From contig NW_026971179.1 in assembly GCF_963678635.1 (NCBI RefSeq), positions 64,001 through 128,000 on the forward strand: a DNA stretch of 64,000 nt. The letters run 5' to 3'. This document shows, piece by piece, positions 52,034-62,305 of the stretch. Position numbers and translations under genes: made by a program. Within the stretch, counting starts at the first letter, position 1; every line of letters begins with the position of its first letter. This stretch comes from Symsagittifera roscoffensis. Lineage: Eukaryota > Xenacoelomorpha > Acoela > Convolutidae. Under the pieces are notes generated by a model. That model ran no database searches. It was not told where the DNA came from and saw only the letters and a program-made list of their open reading frames with translations.

Positions 52034-52370
52034 ATGCCACAGAACATGGAAGGACATGAGTATCTAGTGGTGGAGCTGGCATGTGAGGTGAATGAGAAGG
52101 GGACGAGGGAGAACAACGATGGCAACGAGAACACGAGTATGGATGACAAGGAAATGATAGAGGTGAGCTCGGACGAAGGCTCTTTGGCAGAAGAGGACTG
52201 GAACGAACCAGAGCAGACCGAGGTGAGACCTCCTCAACTGAAGTTTTCAGCTCAACCATTTCCCCTGATAGAGATGTTGATTTTTTCCACATATTTTTCT
52301 TGGCTGCTGGAATACATCCGTCGCAAAGAAAAAGTAACATTTTTTGACCTCTCCAGAAACTTGTAGTCGT
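52034..52370 (+). CDS. Acidic tail of G1 pol or a small 3' frame
   Basis: A 110-codon frame directly after the integrase: acidic (NENTSMDDKEMIEVSSDEGS, then EEDWNEPEQTEV), then a hydrophobic C-terminus (LIEMLIFSTYFSWLLEYI) that could be a membrane segment. It may be the C-terminal extension of pol. An envelope protein cannot be claimed. Repeat F begins 25 bases later. Confidence 0.4.
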
Positions 52371-52394
52371 CCTTGCCAACACATCCACTGTGCA

Positions 52395-53297
52395 CCCATG
52401 TGACATTCGACCAGAATGGCGCCAAAATGCATTGAGTTATCGAAACTTTATAAGAGCATCTGAATTGGAAAATTGACAGTTTCGATGGATTAACAGTGCT
52501 AAACGTGCAATTTGATGAATTGGGAGAGGTTAGTTTGAAGTGACTTTCGTTAATTCGTTTGAAAACAAAGACTCGTCACGACCATGAGATTTCGCGAACA
52601 CTAAAGTTCGCGAAAATTAGAAAAGACTAATTTTCGCTAAAAAATAAGCAACATAGACTAGATTGTGCAGACGAACGCGAAAACTATATTGAAATTACGA
52701 TCGGGACTGTCCAGATTGTAATGATTGTAATTGTACAATCGTTACCGATCAATTCCCAAGAATCAGGAAGTGTCTTGGGAGGATTTTACCAACCTTCCAG
52801 AAGGACGACAAGACCACTCTTCGTCCGGATTCCAGCATCCTGGAGAATCTCGTGAAGAAAACTGAAAACGCATTTCAACAATTTTTAGCTTCCGGATATG
52901 TCCTGAAATGATTTAGGTAACATCAAATCTCGTTTTCAGATAATGAGAATCTGAGAGTTGAGGGAAAGGGTTGATCCATCTTCGATAGAGATGATGATTT
53001 TTGTCTACTGAACAAAAACAATCGTAACATGATAAAAAGTTGCCCCGTTTTTCGGAGTGACCTCGTCGTCTGGGGATGCTGAGATCCAGCCATCAGCTCA
53101 CTAGTTTGCATGTAATTAAGTTAATCTGCGCGTTCTGGCCGATAGCCCAAAACAGTAATGATTTTGTCGACACGGTGTTAAAGGACCACACATAGAACTG
53201 GCTTTGATAGAGACGGTTGAAAGCATATGAAGCTGTGTTTAGACGCTAGCCAGTCGTTTCATAACCTAGCTTTGTTTTCCGTCGATATGTTTTTCTG
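52395..53297 (-). repeat. Dispersed repeat F, copy 5 (minus, truncated)
   Basis: Begins at the F end TGTGACATTCGACCAGAATG and carries F blocks in reverse order: AACAAAAACAATCGTAACAT (53,009), TGAGATCCAGCCATCAGCTC (53,080), AAGCTGTGTTTAGACGCTAG (53,231). It stops where F copy 3 begins head-to-head near 53,298. Confidence 0.65.
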
Positions 53298-55375
53298 GGC
53301 AAATGTTAACCAACGATACCCAACAGTAGTTTTTTGTTGTCCTTGATCCATTTTCTGTCGCTTCTTGCACTGCTTGTCGGATCAGTCTTCTTCTCTAATC
53401 CCGAGACCCTTCCGGGTTGAGCGCAACTTTGCATTAACGTGCTTAAATACTCAAATAACCCTACAGTACAAGCACCACAAACAGGCCACAATTTCGATCC
53501 TTACAATCTTGACTGATATAAATGCCTGTAACAACAATATAACTAACAACAAGAAACGGGAGGGTCGGATTACATCTCGTCTGGGGGATGATTTCTACTG
53601 ATTTTATAGTTTTTTTGTACTGTTTTTGGTTTTTTCGGTTATTTACTTGTTTTTTGTTTTTTCTTAGGTACAATGCTACTTCTTGTTTGGTTTCTTGCAT
53701 ATCTTTAAGTGTTTTTGGTCTAGTACCACTCAGGAAAAGACGGGACTGCGAATCCCCCCTTCGTGGTTTGTGATTTTTTGGTCTTAACTAGGTTAAAAAG
53801 CTATTCACGGGAATCCGGAAGGCTTTCGCGTTCCGAAGTACCCTCCCACCTCGGTGGCTAGGGCGTTGTTTTGAGCATCCGCTCGGCGCGGAGTGCTCGT
53901 TAACGGTTCTGCCGGTCATGATGTTAAAAAGAATAACACCCAGGAGTGCCATAAAAACATCTATGTAACATTCGTCCGGAAATACATATCGACGGAAAAT
54001 AGAGCTAGGTTCTAAAACGAATGGCTACTTTCTAAAGACAGCTCTACATGCTTTTCACTGTCTCTGCCAAATCCAGTTCTTTTGGTGGTCTTTCTAACAT
54101 CGGGTCGACAAAAAACCTTACTGTTTCCAGCTTCGATCAGAACGCTCTTATTAACTTAATTATATGCAAAATAGTGAGCTCATGGCTGGGTCTCAGTATC
54201 CCCAGACCACGAGATCACTACTAAAAACAGGGCTACTACTTATTTATTATATTACTATTGTTTTTGTTCAGTAGATAAAAATCAACATCTCCATCGAAGA
54301 TGGATCAACCATTTTTCACCAACTCCTAGCTTCTCATGACCTGGAAACGAACTTGGTATTCATTAATTCAACTCAATACATTTCGGGAAGCTAAAAGTTG
54401 TTAAAATACCGAGTTACAGTTCTCTCCCGAGACCCTCTCGGATTCTGCAATCCAGAGAAATAACGCTCTTATTTCTTCTCGGAAGGCTGGACACGTCGTC
54501 CTAACACCCTTCCTGATTCTTGTGAATTACTCTGTAACGAGTGTTGCGGAACAATCGTTACAACTCGAAGTGGTTTTCTGACAATTTCTAATCACAATCT
54601 CAACCTTCTGCTGTTTTTTTTTGTTGTGGTTGTCACTGAGACTACCGTTGTTCTGATTTCGCAGTTTCAGTGTGTGCGAAATAATAAAAGGTTACGTGTC
54701 GTTCACGTTCAAATCGAAATTTTAAAAATCAGCAATTCAGTCAAAACTAACCCTTCACAATTCGTCTGATCGTTCAATTAACGTCACTAATTCATAAAAA
54801 TCATCAACCTTCCCAGTTAGATGCTCACATAAAAATTCGAATGCGAAATTGAATTTTGACCACTCTGGTCGAATGTCACACATCTCCATCGAAGATGGAT
54901 CAACCCTTTCCCTTAACTCCTAGCTTCTCATGATCTGAAAATGAATTTAGAGGTAAAATGAATTCAACTCAGGGCATCTCCAGGAAGCTATAATTTCATA
55001 AAATACAGTTTGATTTCTCCTCCCGAGACCACTCCGGATTCTGGAATCCGGAGAAATAACGTCCTTTTTTCTTTCAGAAAGGCTGGACACGCCGTCCCAA
55101 CACCCTTCTAAATCTCGGGATTCGCGTTGTAACGATTGTTGCGGCACAATCGTTACAACTCGGAATGGTCTTCGTAAATTTTTCTTCAATGTCGATCACA
55201 ATTTCCGTTCACTGCTTTTCTTCACGAGTTCTGTTGCTGTTCTGTCTGAGACTAAATGTTGTTGTGTTTACCCCGTTTCAGTTGTGGTGCGAAATCTCGA
55301 CGTTATCACGTGTCTTTCCTTTTGAACCATTTTTCAATATTTAACATGAAAGTCAAAATTAACCCTGTGACATTC
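53298..55375 (+). repeat. Dispersed repeat F, copy 3 (left arm of a palindrome)
   Basis: Starts GTTAACCAACGATACCCAAC. It contains CATTAACGTGCTTAAATACT (53,433), AGTAGATAAAAATCAACATC (54,270) and, twice (54,280-54,350 and 54,885-54,940), the block CTCCATCGAAGATGGATCAA...CTAGCTTCTCATGA. It ends near GTGACATTCGAC (55,368-55,379). The block duplicated inside makes this copy longer than copy 1. Confidence 0.7.
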
Positions 55376-56712
55376 GACTAGAATGGACGAAAATGCAATT
55401 TCGGATAATTAGCAGTTAACCTTCCGAATTGGCAGTTTTGGAGGATTAACGGTGTTATTCGGATGGTTGAACGAATCGGGAAGGCTAGAAAATTCTGGTA
55501 TTTTAAATTTTTTAAATTTCGAACGATGACGTCATATTTCTGAGAAACGTCAAAATCGGCCCTTTTGGAAGAAATCCAAAAAAAAAACAGAACAACAATA
55601 GTTGCGACGGCGACAACAACGATAATCGCGATAAAAAACCACAACGAGAATTGAACGAACAGCAGAGTTAGCAGAGACCGCTCCGAGATGCAACGATTGT
55701 GTCGCTACAATTGTTGCAAGGCCATTCACAACAACGGTGAAGGGTAGAAACGAGCCCTCCGGAGAGGAGTTAAGGGTGTTATTTCCCCGGATTCTAGAAT
55801 CCGGAGCGGTCTCGGGACTGGAACTTTCATCATTTTATACAAACTTTTAGCTTCACTATTATGTCCTGAATTGATTTTATTTATCATCTGAATTCATTTT
55901 CTGACGATGAGAAGCTAGGCGTTAAGGGAAAGGGTTGATCCATCTTCGATGGAGATGATGATTTTTATCTACTGAACAAAAACAATAATAATATAATAAG
56001 TAGTAGTAGCCCTGTTTTTATGAGTGACCTCGTGGTCTGGGGATACTGAGACCCAGCCATGAGCTCATTAATTTCGCGTGTAAGTAAGTTAATTTGAGCG
56101 TTGCTCATAATAACGCCCTTAATATGCCCTAACCGCCGGGGCGGAAGGGTAGTCCGAAACGCGGAAGGCATCCGGATTCCCGTGAATAGCTTTTTAACCT
56201 AGTTAAGACCGAAAATTCACGAACCAGGAAGGGTGGTGGGATTCGCGGTCCCGTCATTTCCTGAGTGTTGCGTCACCAAAAACACTTAAAGATATATAAG
56301 AAACCAAGCAAAAAGTAGTATTGTACCCTTGAAAAACAAAAAACACTAAAAAAACCGAAAAAACCAAAAACAGTAAAAAAGTATAAAATCAGTAGAAATC
56401 ATCCCCCCAGACAAGATTTGATCCGACCCTCTCGTTTGTTGTTGATAGATATATTGTTGTTACAGGCATTTATATCAATCAGGATCGTTATGATCATTTT
56501 TTTGGCCCGTTTGTGAGACTTGTACTGTAGGGTTATTTGAGTATTTAAGCACGTTAATGCTAATTTGCGCTCAATCCGGAAGGGTCAGCTGATTTGCGCT
56601 CAATCCGGAAGGATCTCGAGATTAGTGAAGAAGACTGATCCGGCAAGCAGTACAAGGAGTGACAAGAAGAGGCTCAACGACAACAACAGTCGACTGTTGG
56701 TATCGTTAACCA
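55376..56712 (-). repeat. Dispersed repeat F, copy 4 (right arm of a palindrome)
   Basis: Reverse-complement counterpart of copy 3. ATCCATCTTCGATGGAGATG lies at 55,939, GCACGTTAATGCTAATTTGC at 56,549, and the end ACAGTCGACTGTTGGTATCG at 56,686. Copies 3 and 4 meet tail to tail near 55,375, forming one 3.4-kb foldback structure. The last part has a duplicated TTGCGCTCAATCCGGAAGG unit. Confidence 0.7.
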
Positions 56713-56752
56713 GTTTTGTATCCCTTTTGGTACAAAAAATAGGATAGTAATC

Positions 56753-58675
56753 TGTGGGGGGCTCGACAGTGCTGCACTGTAGTGACCCTTCACCGAACTG
56801 CGAATTTCCGAGTTAAGCACCTTAATTCGGATATTGAACAAACCCGGAGGGGTATAGTATTATTAGTATTATTACTTATATTGCCTATATTAATACTCCC
56901 ATGTCGTTTTTCATCGAAAAACACAGTAAGCGGACCGGTTTTTAGGGTCAAAATAGCGATATTTTGATCCCCCACAAATCGCAGTTGTTGAGATATCGAT
57001 ATTTTTGAAACGGAAAAAAGCGCTAAATTAGTGAGTTACATCGTAACTGTGCTAGTATAATAGGTAGAACCGGTTGAGTTTAGTTCAGAAGTGATCGAAA
57101 CTATTTTGGTACCAAAAACCGAATTTTCGTGATTTTTGAATAAACGAAACACTATAAAATAAGAAAATTTTTCGAAAATTTTGAGTTAGGACATTGAAAA
57201 ATAATTGTTCGGACAACTGCCACTAGTGAATCGACAGGTTTTAAAACCCGTTCAGAGTAATCGAACTTAACGTGTTTGATTTAGTGGATTCATCAATCCG
57301 GAGGGGTCCAAATAGCATAGTTTTTCGCAATTTTTTTCAATTAGAGCGTTTTTGATTGGTTTTTTTTTGCTTTGAACTAGAAGAGTGTATGCCTTCTGAG
57401 CTCGGATCAATAATTTTTAGGTCGAATAGAACAGAATTGCGAAAAAAGTTAGGCGGAACCTATAAGAGAGAAATTTTTTGATTTAAGAAAAAAGACGTTT
57501 CGGTTAATAACTTTGGAACTACTGGATAGATCCAGTTGATCTTGGTACCATTAGATCAGAAATTAGCTGAGCTTACTAACATCAAATGTTCAAAAAAGTA
57601 AGCGTGAAAATTTTTTAGGATTGTTTTTAGCAAATTCACTAATTCGAGAACGTAGACCCTTCATGTTTTATTCAAAAAAATTTTGGAAAGCTCCTACACC
57701 CTACCAAAGGGTAGAAACGGTTGAATAAGGCATTTTTACGCTGTTTTAGACAAAAAGGGAAGGCTAGGGGCACCAGAAAACCTTAGTCGAGCCGAAATTA
57801 GGCTAGCGAAAAGACCCTTCACCGGTGTATCAGGGTTAGATAACAGGGTGAATCGTCGAATAAGAGGCCTAACTTCAATCCGGAAGGGTCTTGAGAAGGG
57901 CGACTCACCCTTCCTAGTTGATTCAAACAGCATAATAGCATCAGAGAACGTATCCGGAAGGGCATCGGTTGAAATTTACAAAGCCTCTGAGAAGCTATCT
58001 TTACAAACCCGGAGAGGTCCCAATCCGGAGGGGTTTAAATTTTTACAAATCCGGAGGGGTCCCAATCCGGAGGGGTCTAGATTTTTGCAAAACAGGAGGG
58101 GTACCAATCCGGAGGGGTCTAAATTTTTACAAAACAGGAGGGGTCCAATCCGGAGGGGTCGAAATTTTACCAATCCGGTGAGGTCCGATTTTTGTCAATC
58201 CGGAGGGGTCCCAATTTTGCCAATCCGGAGGGGTCCGATTTTTGTCAATCCGGAGGAGTATTATTTTGTCAAAACTTAAGAAGACAACAGAATAGAAAGT
58301 AGTTAAGGGTATTAGGTTTTTAAGAGACAGGCTGGGAACCAGTAACTGCACTGGTAACTTGCCTTTTATAAAAAACCAAACCAAAACTAAACAGGTCGAA
58401 ACTCGGATTTTCGCGACACTAAGTCTAAATTGAACAAGAGTGTATAACTAATTGGTGTGGATTGAAACTCAAAACGTTTTTGAGAAAAGTGATTGCCCTG
58501 AGGGTTTTAGTAGGTCTAGCTCGGGCAGTCCGAAGGCAGATAGGTAACACAGGACTCGGTGGGTGCAATAGACGCCCACTTGAGAAAATTACTGCTTTCA
58601 AGTTTTGTCTGTTTGGTGCAGCACCGAGCAGGGAAAGCTCTTTCTTTAAAAACAAGTTCGACTATTGTACTGCGA
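56753..58675 (+). mobile_element. 5' LTR of gypsy element G2
   Basis: Probable start TGTGGGGGGCTCGACAGTGC at 56,753. The probable end is near TGTACTGCGACCA (58,663-58,675), both judged from TG...CA and from the point where the similarity with G1 ends. At about 1.9 kb it is long for gypsy. It holds the CCGGAGGGGTC minisatellite and a conserved 3' block from 58,515 on. No standard primer binding site (TGG...) follows at once, so the exact end is uncertain. Confidence 0.6.
57965..58262. repeat. Minisatellite AATCCGGAGGGGTC in the G2 LTR
   Basis: About 13 units of AATCCGGAGGGGTC separated by short spacers of two kinds (CC, or (C)AATTTT(T)G(C/T)C), giving periods of about 15 and 25 bases. Units can be frame-preserving, so all frames look repetitive (143-codon plus-strand frame); these are not genes. 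The G1 LTR has the same array in a shorter, more degenerate form (42,405-42,600). Confidence 0.85.
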
Positions 58676-59003
58676 CCAACTGAAAGTACAAAACACATAC
58701 GTTTTTCATAGAAATATTCTTATTTTGTAATTTCTGGTTTTAAATCAATAATATTTGTGCTTGATTGGGTAGTGAACACACTATCTTTTAAATAGACTGA
58801 TATCATCATACTGTGCTAGTTCTCAAATCTTACGACTAGACATCCATTATTGTGAATTAATTGTATATACGGTGTACTGTGATAACAAACAAGGATTCGT
58901 GGTTACTTTTTAATAGAAACTTTTGGAATTCATTATTATCAGTAGTCAAATCAAAAGGACACTAGCAATCGAATTGAGTGTATAGGTAGTAAGAAGTGAT
59001 AAA
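58676..59003 (+). other. G2 leader between LTR and gag
   Basis: Untranslated stretch containing AAAACACATACGTTTTTCAT, the sequence that in G1 is split from its LTR by the LINE. No coding frame. A stop-free lead-in and ATG at 59,004-59,012 start gag. Confidence 0.5.
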
Positions 59004-60041
59004 ATGAAAATGAGTCTAGACAAGTCAAGGATACCTAAACTAGGTGATAGCTCCAGGAAAGTCATACCTGAAAAGCAAAGAAAAGCAATGACGGACCCTT
59101 TTGTGGAACGGATCTCACGAACCCGGACCGACAAAGGGGAGACGGTTTCAGGCAGAATGGTTGAAACCAGGAGTCATAAGTCCTTAGAAGAGCGAAAAGC
59201 TATGCTAGAAGTGGAGGTCCATCCGGACCAGGCCATGAATGAAAACCGGGAAATATATGGACCGGAGGGGAGAGGAAACAGAAGGCTGGCGAGTGAATCT
59301 ACTCCGGTAGAACAAGGCCAAGATTTTGCCACTTCCATCGGGACACTAGACCAAGAGGAGATGCCGGAACTGTCCGACATCTCTACTGAAATTGTGGCAA
59401 CTAGAAGATCTCCCACAGACAACACCATGATGGCAGGCGTGACGGAGAAACAGGCAACGTCCTCATCGTTTTCAGAAAGAGTGAAGAACACTTTCGGAAA
59501 CATCTTTCCATTTACCATGGGAGTGGGTACAAGAGATGAAGGTGAATACCAGGAAGAAGAAGAAGACGATGAAGAGCAAGCCGACTTTGTGAGTATGACG
59601 AATTCGGAAACGCGAACTGGGGAGAATAGAAAGATAGGGCTAAGCAACGAGGTGGATAATGAAAAGACGTCGAGGCAGAGAATCAAAGCCCGAACCTCGA
59701 CCAGCACCAAGCTACCTGGGATTGACAGGGTGACACCGCCACTTGTGACGCCACTAAAAGAAAACGGGGCATTAATTGAAGAAGCCTTGAACAATATAAT
59801 GGGCAGTATAGGAGAGCAAAATGAACAGATGTCCATAAGAATGAGTGAACTAGAGAGAGCAGTCCACGTTGACAGAGAAAGTATGCGGGAAGAATTGAAC
59901 CGCAATAGACAAGAAGTTGATAGAAGCGAAAAACGCTTGAAGGAAAGAACGGAAGAACACATAGCGATGAACTTGTCGCGAATGACAAGAGAAGCGGAAC
60001 AGAGAGAGTTACGGTTAAGAGACGACATGGAGAAGTTCTAG
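59004..60041 (+). CDS. G2 gag, N-terminal part
   Basis: A 345-codon open frame, hydrophilic. It contains an acidic stretch (EGEYQEEEEDDEEQADF, about residues 180-196) and a long coiled coil (IRMSELERAVHVDRESMREE onward, about residues 275-345). It ends in TAG at 60,039-60,041. The next gag frame starts seven bases later in another frame, after a small repeat GGGACTCTTGACAC, so a small insertion probably split one gag. The opposite strand is open for 284 codons (59,174-60,028), but this is a serine/leucine-rich shadow of the acidic, glutamate-rich frame. Gag assembles the particle that packages element RNA in the cytoplasm. Confidence 0.75.
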   Translation: MKMSLDKSRIPKLGDSSRKVIPEKQRKAMTDPFVERISRTRTDKGETVSGRMVETRSHKSLEERKAMLEVEVHPDQAMNENREIYGPEGRGNRRLASESTPVEQGQDFATSIGTLDQEEMPELSDISTEIVATRRSPTDNTMMAGVTEKQATSSSFSERVKNTFGNIFPFTMGVGTRDEGEYQEEEEDDEEQADFVSMTNSETRTGENRKIGLSNEVDNEKTSRQRIKARTSTSTKLPGIDRVTPPLVTPLKENGALIEEALNNIMGSIGEQNEQMSIRMSELERAVHVDRESMREELNRNRQEVDRSEKRLKERTEEHIAMNLSRMTREAEQRELRLRDDMEKF

Positions 60042-60084
60042 GGACTCTTGACACTAGGGACTCTAGGGACTCTTGACACAAAGA
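60040..60084. repeat. Short tandem repeat GGGACTC(TTGACACTA)
   Basis: AGGGACTCTTGACAC occurs at 60,040 and 60,064, with AGGGACTCT between. The insertion of one or two units coincides with the gag frame break. Confidence 0.7.
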
Positions 60085-60884
60085 TAGATGCGATGATGGA
60101 GAGGCGAACTCAGGCTATCATGGATAGGTTGGACGGGCTACTAGGCAGCAGGAGTGGATCAAGAGAAGGGGAACCGAACTCGGGAGGTCCCAGCAGGGAG
60201 CCGAGGGTGAACTTCAATGACCAACAGAATAGGAGAAGAACATATGGATCCACTAGGGGTAGGGGCAGTTCAGCAGGCTATGCAACAGGGAATAATAGAA
60301 TATGGGGCCCAAACTTCAGAAGAAGTTCAACTGGCAATAGACAGACTTCAAACGAACGACCGACGCAAGGCACACATGCGACTGGGAGAGGTTATTCCAC
60401 GAACAGGAGTCATGCGAGCCCAGGGAGGAGTCATGTGGGCCAAGGGGGAAACAATCCCGCCGATCCGGATAGAAGGGATATACCAAATACAGAACCCTTA
60501 TCAGGGGGCGATGATACTCAGGCGGGGCAATCAAGAGATGCTAAAGCAATGGCCAAAGCCTTTGAACCCCTAAACAGGTCTTTGGAAACATTCCTTACGA
60601 GGTTATCTAGAACCAATGAACGTAGTGAAAAGTCCAGAAGAGTCCTAAAGAAACCAAGACGCTACAAGGACGAATCTGATGGCTGCATTGATACCTGGAT
60701 AGAGGTGATGAAACTGCATTCTAAGGAAGAAGACCTGTCAGAAAGGCAAGAGTGCAATGCGCTCACCGGTAACTTGGAAGGGACAGCCCTAAACTGTGTG
60801 ATGGCAAAAAAGCAATACCAGCGTGACACAGCTGAGAAAATCTTTGAAACCTTGCTGAATCGTTTTGGGGCAATGATGCAATGA
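60048..60884 (+). CDS. G2 gag, middle part
   Basis: A 278-codon frame that starts MMERRTQAIMDRLDGLLGSR after the repeat, then a glycine/serine/arginine/asparagine-rich region (residues about 40-145), then a folded capsid-like part with PRRYKDESDGCIDTWIEVMK and LEGTALNCVMAKKQ. It ends TGATG, where the next frame begins with an overlapping ATG at 60,881 in another frame. This may be a true break or a short duplication of ATGATGC. Confidence 0.7.
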   Translation: MTLGTLGTLDTKIDAMMERRTQAIMDRLDGLLGSRSGSREGEPNSGGPSREPRVNFNDQQNRRRTYGSTRGRGSSAGYATGNNRIWGPNFRRSSTGNRQTSNERPTQGTHATGRGYSTNRSHASPGRSHVGQGGNNPADPDRRDIPNTEPLSGGDDTQAGQSRDAKAMAKAFEPLNRSLETFLTRLSRTNERSEKSRRVLKKPRRYKDESDGCIDTWIEVMKLHSKEEDLSERQECNALTGNLEGTALNCVMAKKQYQRDTAEKIFETLLNRFGAMMQ

Positions 60885-61670
60885 TGCGCTTCGAGAAACG
60901 GAGGCAACAAGAAGATGAGACGATAGACAAGTTTTTAGACGATTTTGAGATGCTAAGAAGGCGCAGCCAACCGGACGAGTCGAACAGGAGGATGAACCTG
61001 GCAGTGGCCTCAACATTCATCGATGGTGTGAAGAATGATGAACTTCGAACAATGTTAGCAACACATTACACGCCACTCTCAACCAATGCGCCAACACCAG
61101 AGGAGTTGAGACTCAAGTCAAAGAATTATCTTTTGCTGAAGCCTCCATCGAGATCTGGATTTTACAAGAACAATTATGGCAATTTTAACAGCGGACCAGC
61201 AAACCAAGGGAACAACTGGTATAAACCGAGGGACGATATGGACAAGAGGCGCTCTTGTGCAAATTGCAGTTCGACGGATCATCATGCGTCAGCATGCTCA
61301 ACTTACAAACAGGGCATGAAAGCAATACGCTTTAGCCTCGAGGACGAAGATGCGTCAGCGAAGATGCAAAATTCGGCCCGAGGTGTTTCTTTTGCAACTT
61401 GGAAGGTCATTTTACATCGGATTGTCCGCAATTCTGGGATGCTGTAGCAGACATCAAGCATCCAAGGCATGAGAAAGCTTTATCGGGTGTGAAAGCCAGC
61501 AAGGCTCGCCTATTGAGTGAGACGGAGGCGCGCAGAAAAGAAAAACCGCAAGAGCTGGCAACGAAGAAGATGCAAGCGGTAACAGAAGAGACATGTGAAC
61601 CGGAACCGGTGACTGCGGCGGCTGACTTCAATATTGTTTCTAGGGCAGCGCGAGGGATGCTCTAAATAGC
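60881..61670 (+). pseudogene. G2 gag, C-terminal part with two zinc knuckles
   Basis: Continues with TIDKFLDDFEMLRRRSQPDE. The first CCHC knuckle, CANCSSTDHHASAC, lies at about 61,258-61,299 (Cys-x2-Cys-x4-His-x4-Cys). A frameshift near 61,370-61,385 puts the second knuckle, CFFCNLEGHFTSDC (about 61,387-61,428), into the next frame, which continues to a stop at 61,663-61,665. Two CCHC knuckles are typical for RNA-binding nucleocapsid parts. Confidence 0.75.
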
Positions 61671-62305
61671 GTGCAACAGGAACTGGTAACGAAAGAAATC
61701 GAGCAAAAAGCGGAGCTCGAACTGGAAAATGAAAAACTACAGGAGAAGCTGAATACCTTCGAGGCAACAGAAGTCAAAGAAACAAAGGCACCAAGTAGTT
61801 TGAGCATGAAACTTAATGTGATCTCCGGGCAGAGGTTCGGAATGGTGCCACAAGGAAGCAAAATACAGTCAATAATCTCGGTAGCGGGACACACAGTGTG
61901 AAAGACTGTCCTTATCAGGCCAATAAAAATAAAATATTGAAAAGGATTAATGAATTAAAATCTATTCATAAATTGTTTTCAATGAAGTCCGAAACGGGCG
62001 ACGGCTTATCGAGCTGCTCGAACTTTCCGGAACGCCCCTCGTCATATGAACTAGAATCTGACAAACCGGTTTTGCCAGAGATAGAACACTTAAAAGGGAA
62101 AATAGGCGACGGAGATTTTGAATTACTCCGGGAGGTTTTAAATCGGAACGCGGATGTATTTTCAAAACATAAGGCGGATATCGCTTGCTGTAACTTCGTC
62201 GAACACAAAATCGAACTTGAAAACTTGAGAAAGGCGCCGTTCCCCATAGTGAAGGCCCAAGACGAACGACGCCACATAAATTGGAAGCGTGCCGGGCGGA
62301 AATAG
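61671..62305 (+). pseudogene. G2 region between gag and reverse transcriptase
   Basis: Frames at 61,671-61,901 (helical, ELELENEKLQEKLNTFEATE) and 61,898-62,305. The second has GDGDFELLREVLNRNADVFS and DIACCNFVEHKIELENLRKA, the lead-in to the reverse transcriptase. An aspartic protease with D-[ST]-G is expected here, but I see none in any plus-strand frame, so it is probably deleted. A frame change near 62,250-62,290 precedes the reverse transcriptase. Confidence 0.6.

Larger units (their letters stand above)
47573..52370 (+). mobile_element. Gypsy element G1, internal region (deleted and broken)
   Basis: Continues the gypsy element whose 5' LTR lies at 41.85-43.06 kb. It comprises leader, gag, a junction at about 49,100-49,140, RNase H, integrase and an acidic tail. 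Compared with G2, the sequence from the second half of gag to the middle of the reverse transcriptase (about 2.1 kb) is missing and replaced by a 40-base TGAGATTT-rich filler. No 3' LTR follows; repeat F starts at about 52,395. Confidence 0.8.

Noticed and set aside
53306-56711. DNA transposon with long terminal inverted repeats
   Set aside because: The two halves are separate F copies with different internal duplications, and F also occurs alone elsewhere, so a palindrome of repeats is the simpler reading. An element cannot be excluded.
57848-58384. Repetitive open frames (RRGPNPEG and similar), and the regular spacing suggestive of a CRISPR array
   Set aside because: The spacers are themselves repeated and short, the array lies inside an LTR, and the genome is eukaryotic. 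It is a minisatellite.
58500-58570. tRNA-like look of the conserved block GGTCTAGCTCGGGCAGTCCG
   Set aside because: No cloverleaf and no B-box GGTTCGAATCC; the block is a conserved part of the gypsy LTR in both copies.
59174-60028. 284-codon minus-strand open frame
   Set aside because: Serine/leucine-rich antisense reading of the acidic, glutamate-rich gag; the plus strand has the gag coding pattern shared with G1.
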